DNA of 58,999 nucleotides from Sedimentisphaerales bacterium (GTDB taxonomy: Bacteria; Planctomycetota; Phycisphaerae; Sedimentisphaerales; Anaerobacaceae). Each line of letters opens with the position of its first letter. Positions within the stretch are counted from its first letter, which is position 1. The stretch is from contig JAFGPS010000154.1 of the NCBI GenBank assembly GCA_016936075.1, forward strand, positions 1 to 58,999. Reading direction: 5' to 3'. The notes under the pieces are model-generated. The model saw only the letters and a program-made list of their open reading frames with translations, was not told the DNA's origin and did not search any database. A program made the position numbers and the translations under genes. This document shows, one piece after another, positions 58,284-58,999 of the stretch.

Positions 58284-58616
58284 TATGAACCAAGTCACAG
58301 TCCATTAGATTATAAATTATTGTTCGTTCCCGGTATCGCTGTAATGGATGAAGTAACGGCTGCCAAGATTCGCGACTTCGTGAAAAATGGAGGAACGGTT
58401 ATAATGACCAGTAATTCTGCCATTGTGGATACAAACGGACAAGTCTTTGCGACTACACGTCCGGGCATGTTAAACGAAGTATTCGGTATTCGTTTGGGTA
58501 GTTTTGAAGAAACAGAAACCATGAACGAAATATCAAGGAGTATTCTTTATGAAAAAGATTACAGCGGCAATTTCACGATTGCACCCTACGAACCGGAGTT
58601 TATTGAAATTAAATAA
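58284..58616 (+). pseudogene. Remnant of a GH42 beta-galactosidase (trimerisation domain)
   Basis: Directly after the GH95 stop, and in the same frame, the sequence reads SPLDYKLLFVPGIAVMDEVTAAKIRDFVKNGG and continues with a segment about VDTNGQVFATTRPGMLNEVFGIR. This matches the glutamine-amidotransferase-like domain of GH42 enzymes. The catalytic barrel before it and the C-terminus after it are missing. There is no ribosome site or signal peptide, so it is most likely a deletion remnant. Confidence 0.65.
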
Positions 58617-58626
58617 ACGAAATAAC

Positions 58627-58999
58627 ATGATTCGATATTTTTTATGTGGACTTATTCTTTCTATATGCTCAATTGGTTGCGGCTATTCTCAGGTAAAAGC
58701 CCCTGCTCCTTACGGCCCTGTACCATCCGAAAATCAATTGAGATGGCAGGAAATGGAATACTATGCTTTCATTCATTTCTCATTGAATACCTATACGGAC
58801 CAGTCGTGGGGATACGGCAACGAAGATGTCAACCTGTTTAATCCGAAGGATTTGGATTGTCGCCAGTGGGCTCGCATTTGCAAAGAAGCCGGTATGACTG
58901 GTGTTATTCTCGTACAGGCTGTGTCACAATTTAATTTATGTACATTCTGTTTTACTAGCATAGCATTTGCAAATGCACACTTTTGTTTTCAACAGCTGA
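58627..58999 (+). CDS. GH29-like alpha-L-fucosidase N-terminus, lipoprotein; appears interrupted (3' end outside window)
   Basis: The frame starts with a lipoprotein signal (ILSICSIGC) and a fucosidase N-terminus: APYGPVPSENQLRWQEMEYYAFIHFSLNTY, later CRQWARICKEAGMTGVILV. Where GH29 enzymes continue with TAKHHDGF, this one reads QAVSQFNLCTFCFTS from about 58914, unlike the family. The change coincides with GGCTGTGTCACAATT, which looks like the end of a mobile element. The gene is probably disrupted, but the window ends before this can be checked. It belongs to a GH29 group different from the two other copies. Confidence 0.65.
   Translation, partial: MIRYFLCGLILSICSIGCGYSQVKAPAPYGPVPSENQLRWQEMEYYAFIHFSLNTYTDQSWGYGNEDVNLFNPKDLDCRQWARICKEAGMTGVILVQAVSQFNLCTFCFTSIAFANAHFCFQQL

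Overview
The window reads as part of a low-GC bacterial chromosome, most plausibly a Planctomycetota/PVC-type anaerobic or facultative polysaccharide degrader (Phycisphaerae-like). That placement is an inference from a type III glutamine synthetase, repeated amt-glnB pairs, a DUF3160 protein and a dense fucosidase-rich glycoside hydrolase cluster. No rRNA or other marker gene is present to prove it.

Layout. (1) 1-4630: the 3' end of 6-phosphogluconate dehydrogenase; a secreted DUF3160 gene cut in two by an IS630-family element at a CTAG target; and a tRNA-Arg(TCT) with its own promoter and terminator. (2) 4688-22313: a nitrogen-assimilation island with gltB-gltD, glnN (GSIII), three ammonium transporter/P-II operons (the third led by a porin-like protein) and a divergent NifA-like sigma-54 activator. 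(3) 22322-30655: a ribose-type ABC sugar importer, an L-fucose-isomerase-like protein, a zinc-type dehydrogenase and dihydrolipoyl dehydrogenase. (4) 30757-38604: a polyphosphate island with PPK2, a previously unlisted 51-aa CxxC protein, PPK1, Ppx/GppA, a phosphoesterase-HD fusion, a CHAD protein and a stand-alone HD protein. A phosphofructokinase follows on the other strand. (5) 40545-58999: a plus-strand saccharolytic cluster GH29, GH97, GH97, GH31, GH2, GH43-CBM6, GH29, GH95, a GH42 remnant and an interrupted third GH29.

The strongest finding is a sigma-54 regulon inside the nitrogen island. Four near-identical promoters (TGGCAC-N5-TTGC) lie upstream of glnN and of each amt operon. Each is preceded, about 80-125 bp upstream, by two copies of a palindromic decamer (ACAT-N2-ATGT type) whose starts are 28-29 bp apart. 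The adjacent NifA-like activator is the obvious candidate reader. The decamer differs from the NifA (TGT-N10-ACA) and NtrC enhancers known to me.

A second signal in the same island: the 3' UTR of glnB2 is complementary, in blocks of 17 and 10 nt, to the likely translation start of the neighbouring amt1. Related sequence recurs after glnB3.

The sugar sections fit together: secreted fucosidases, galactosidases and a xylosidase-like GH31 would release L-fucose and other sugars, and the ABC importer and FucI-like enzyme could take them up and isomerise them. No SusC/SusD, TonB receptor, sulfatase, fuculokinase or fuculose-phosphate aldolase is in the window. No CRISPR array, rRNA or phage genes were seen.
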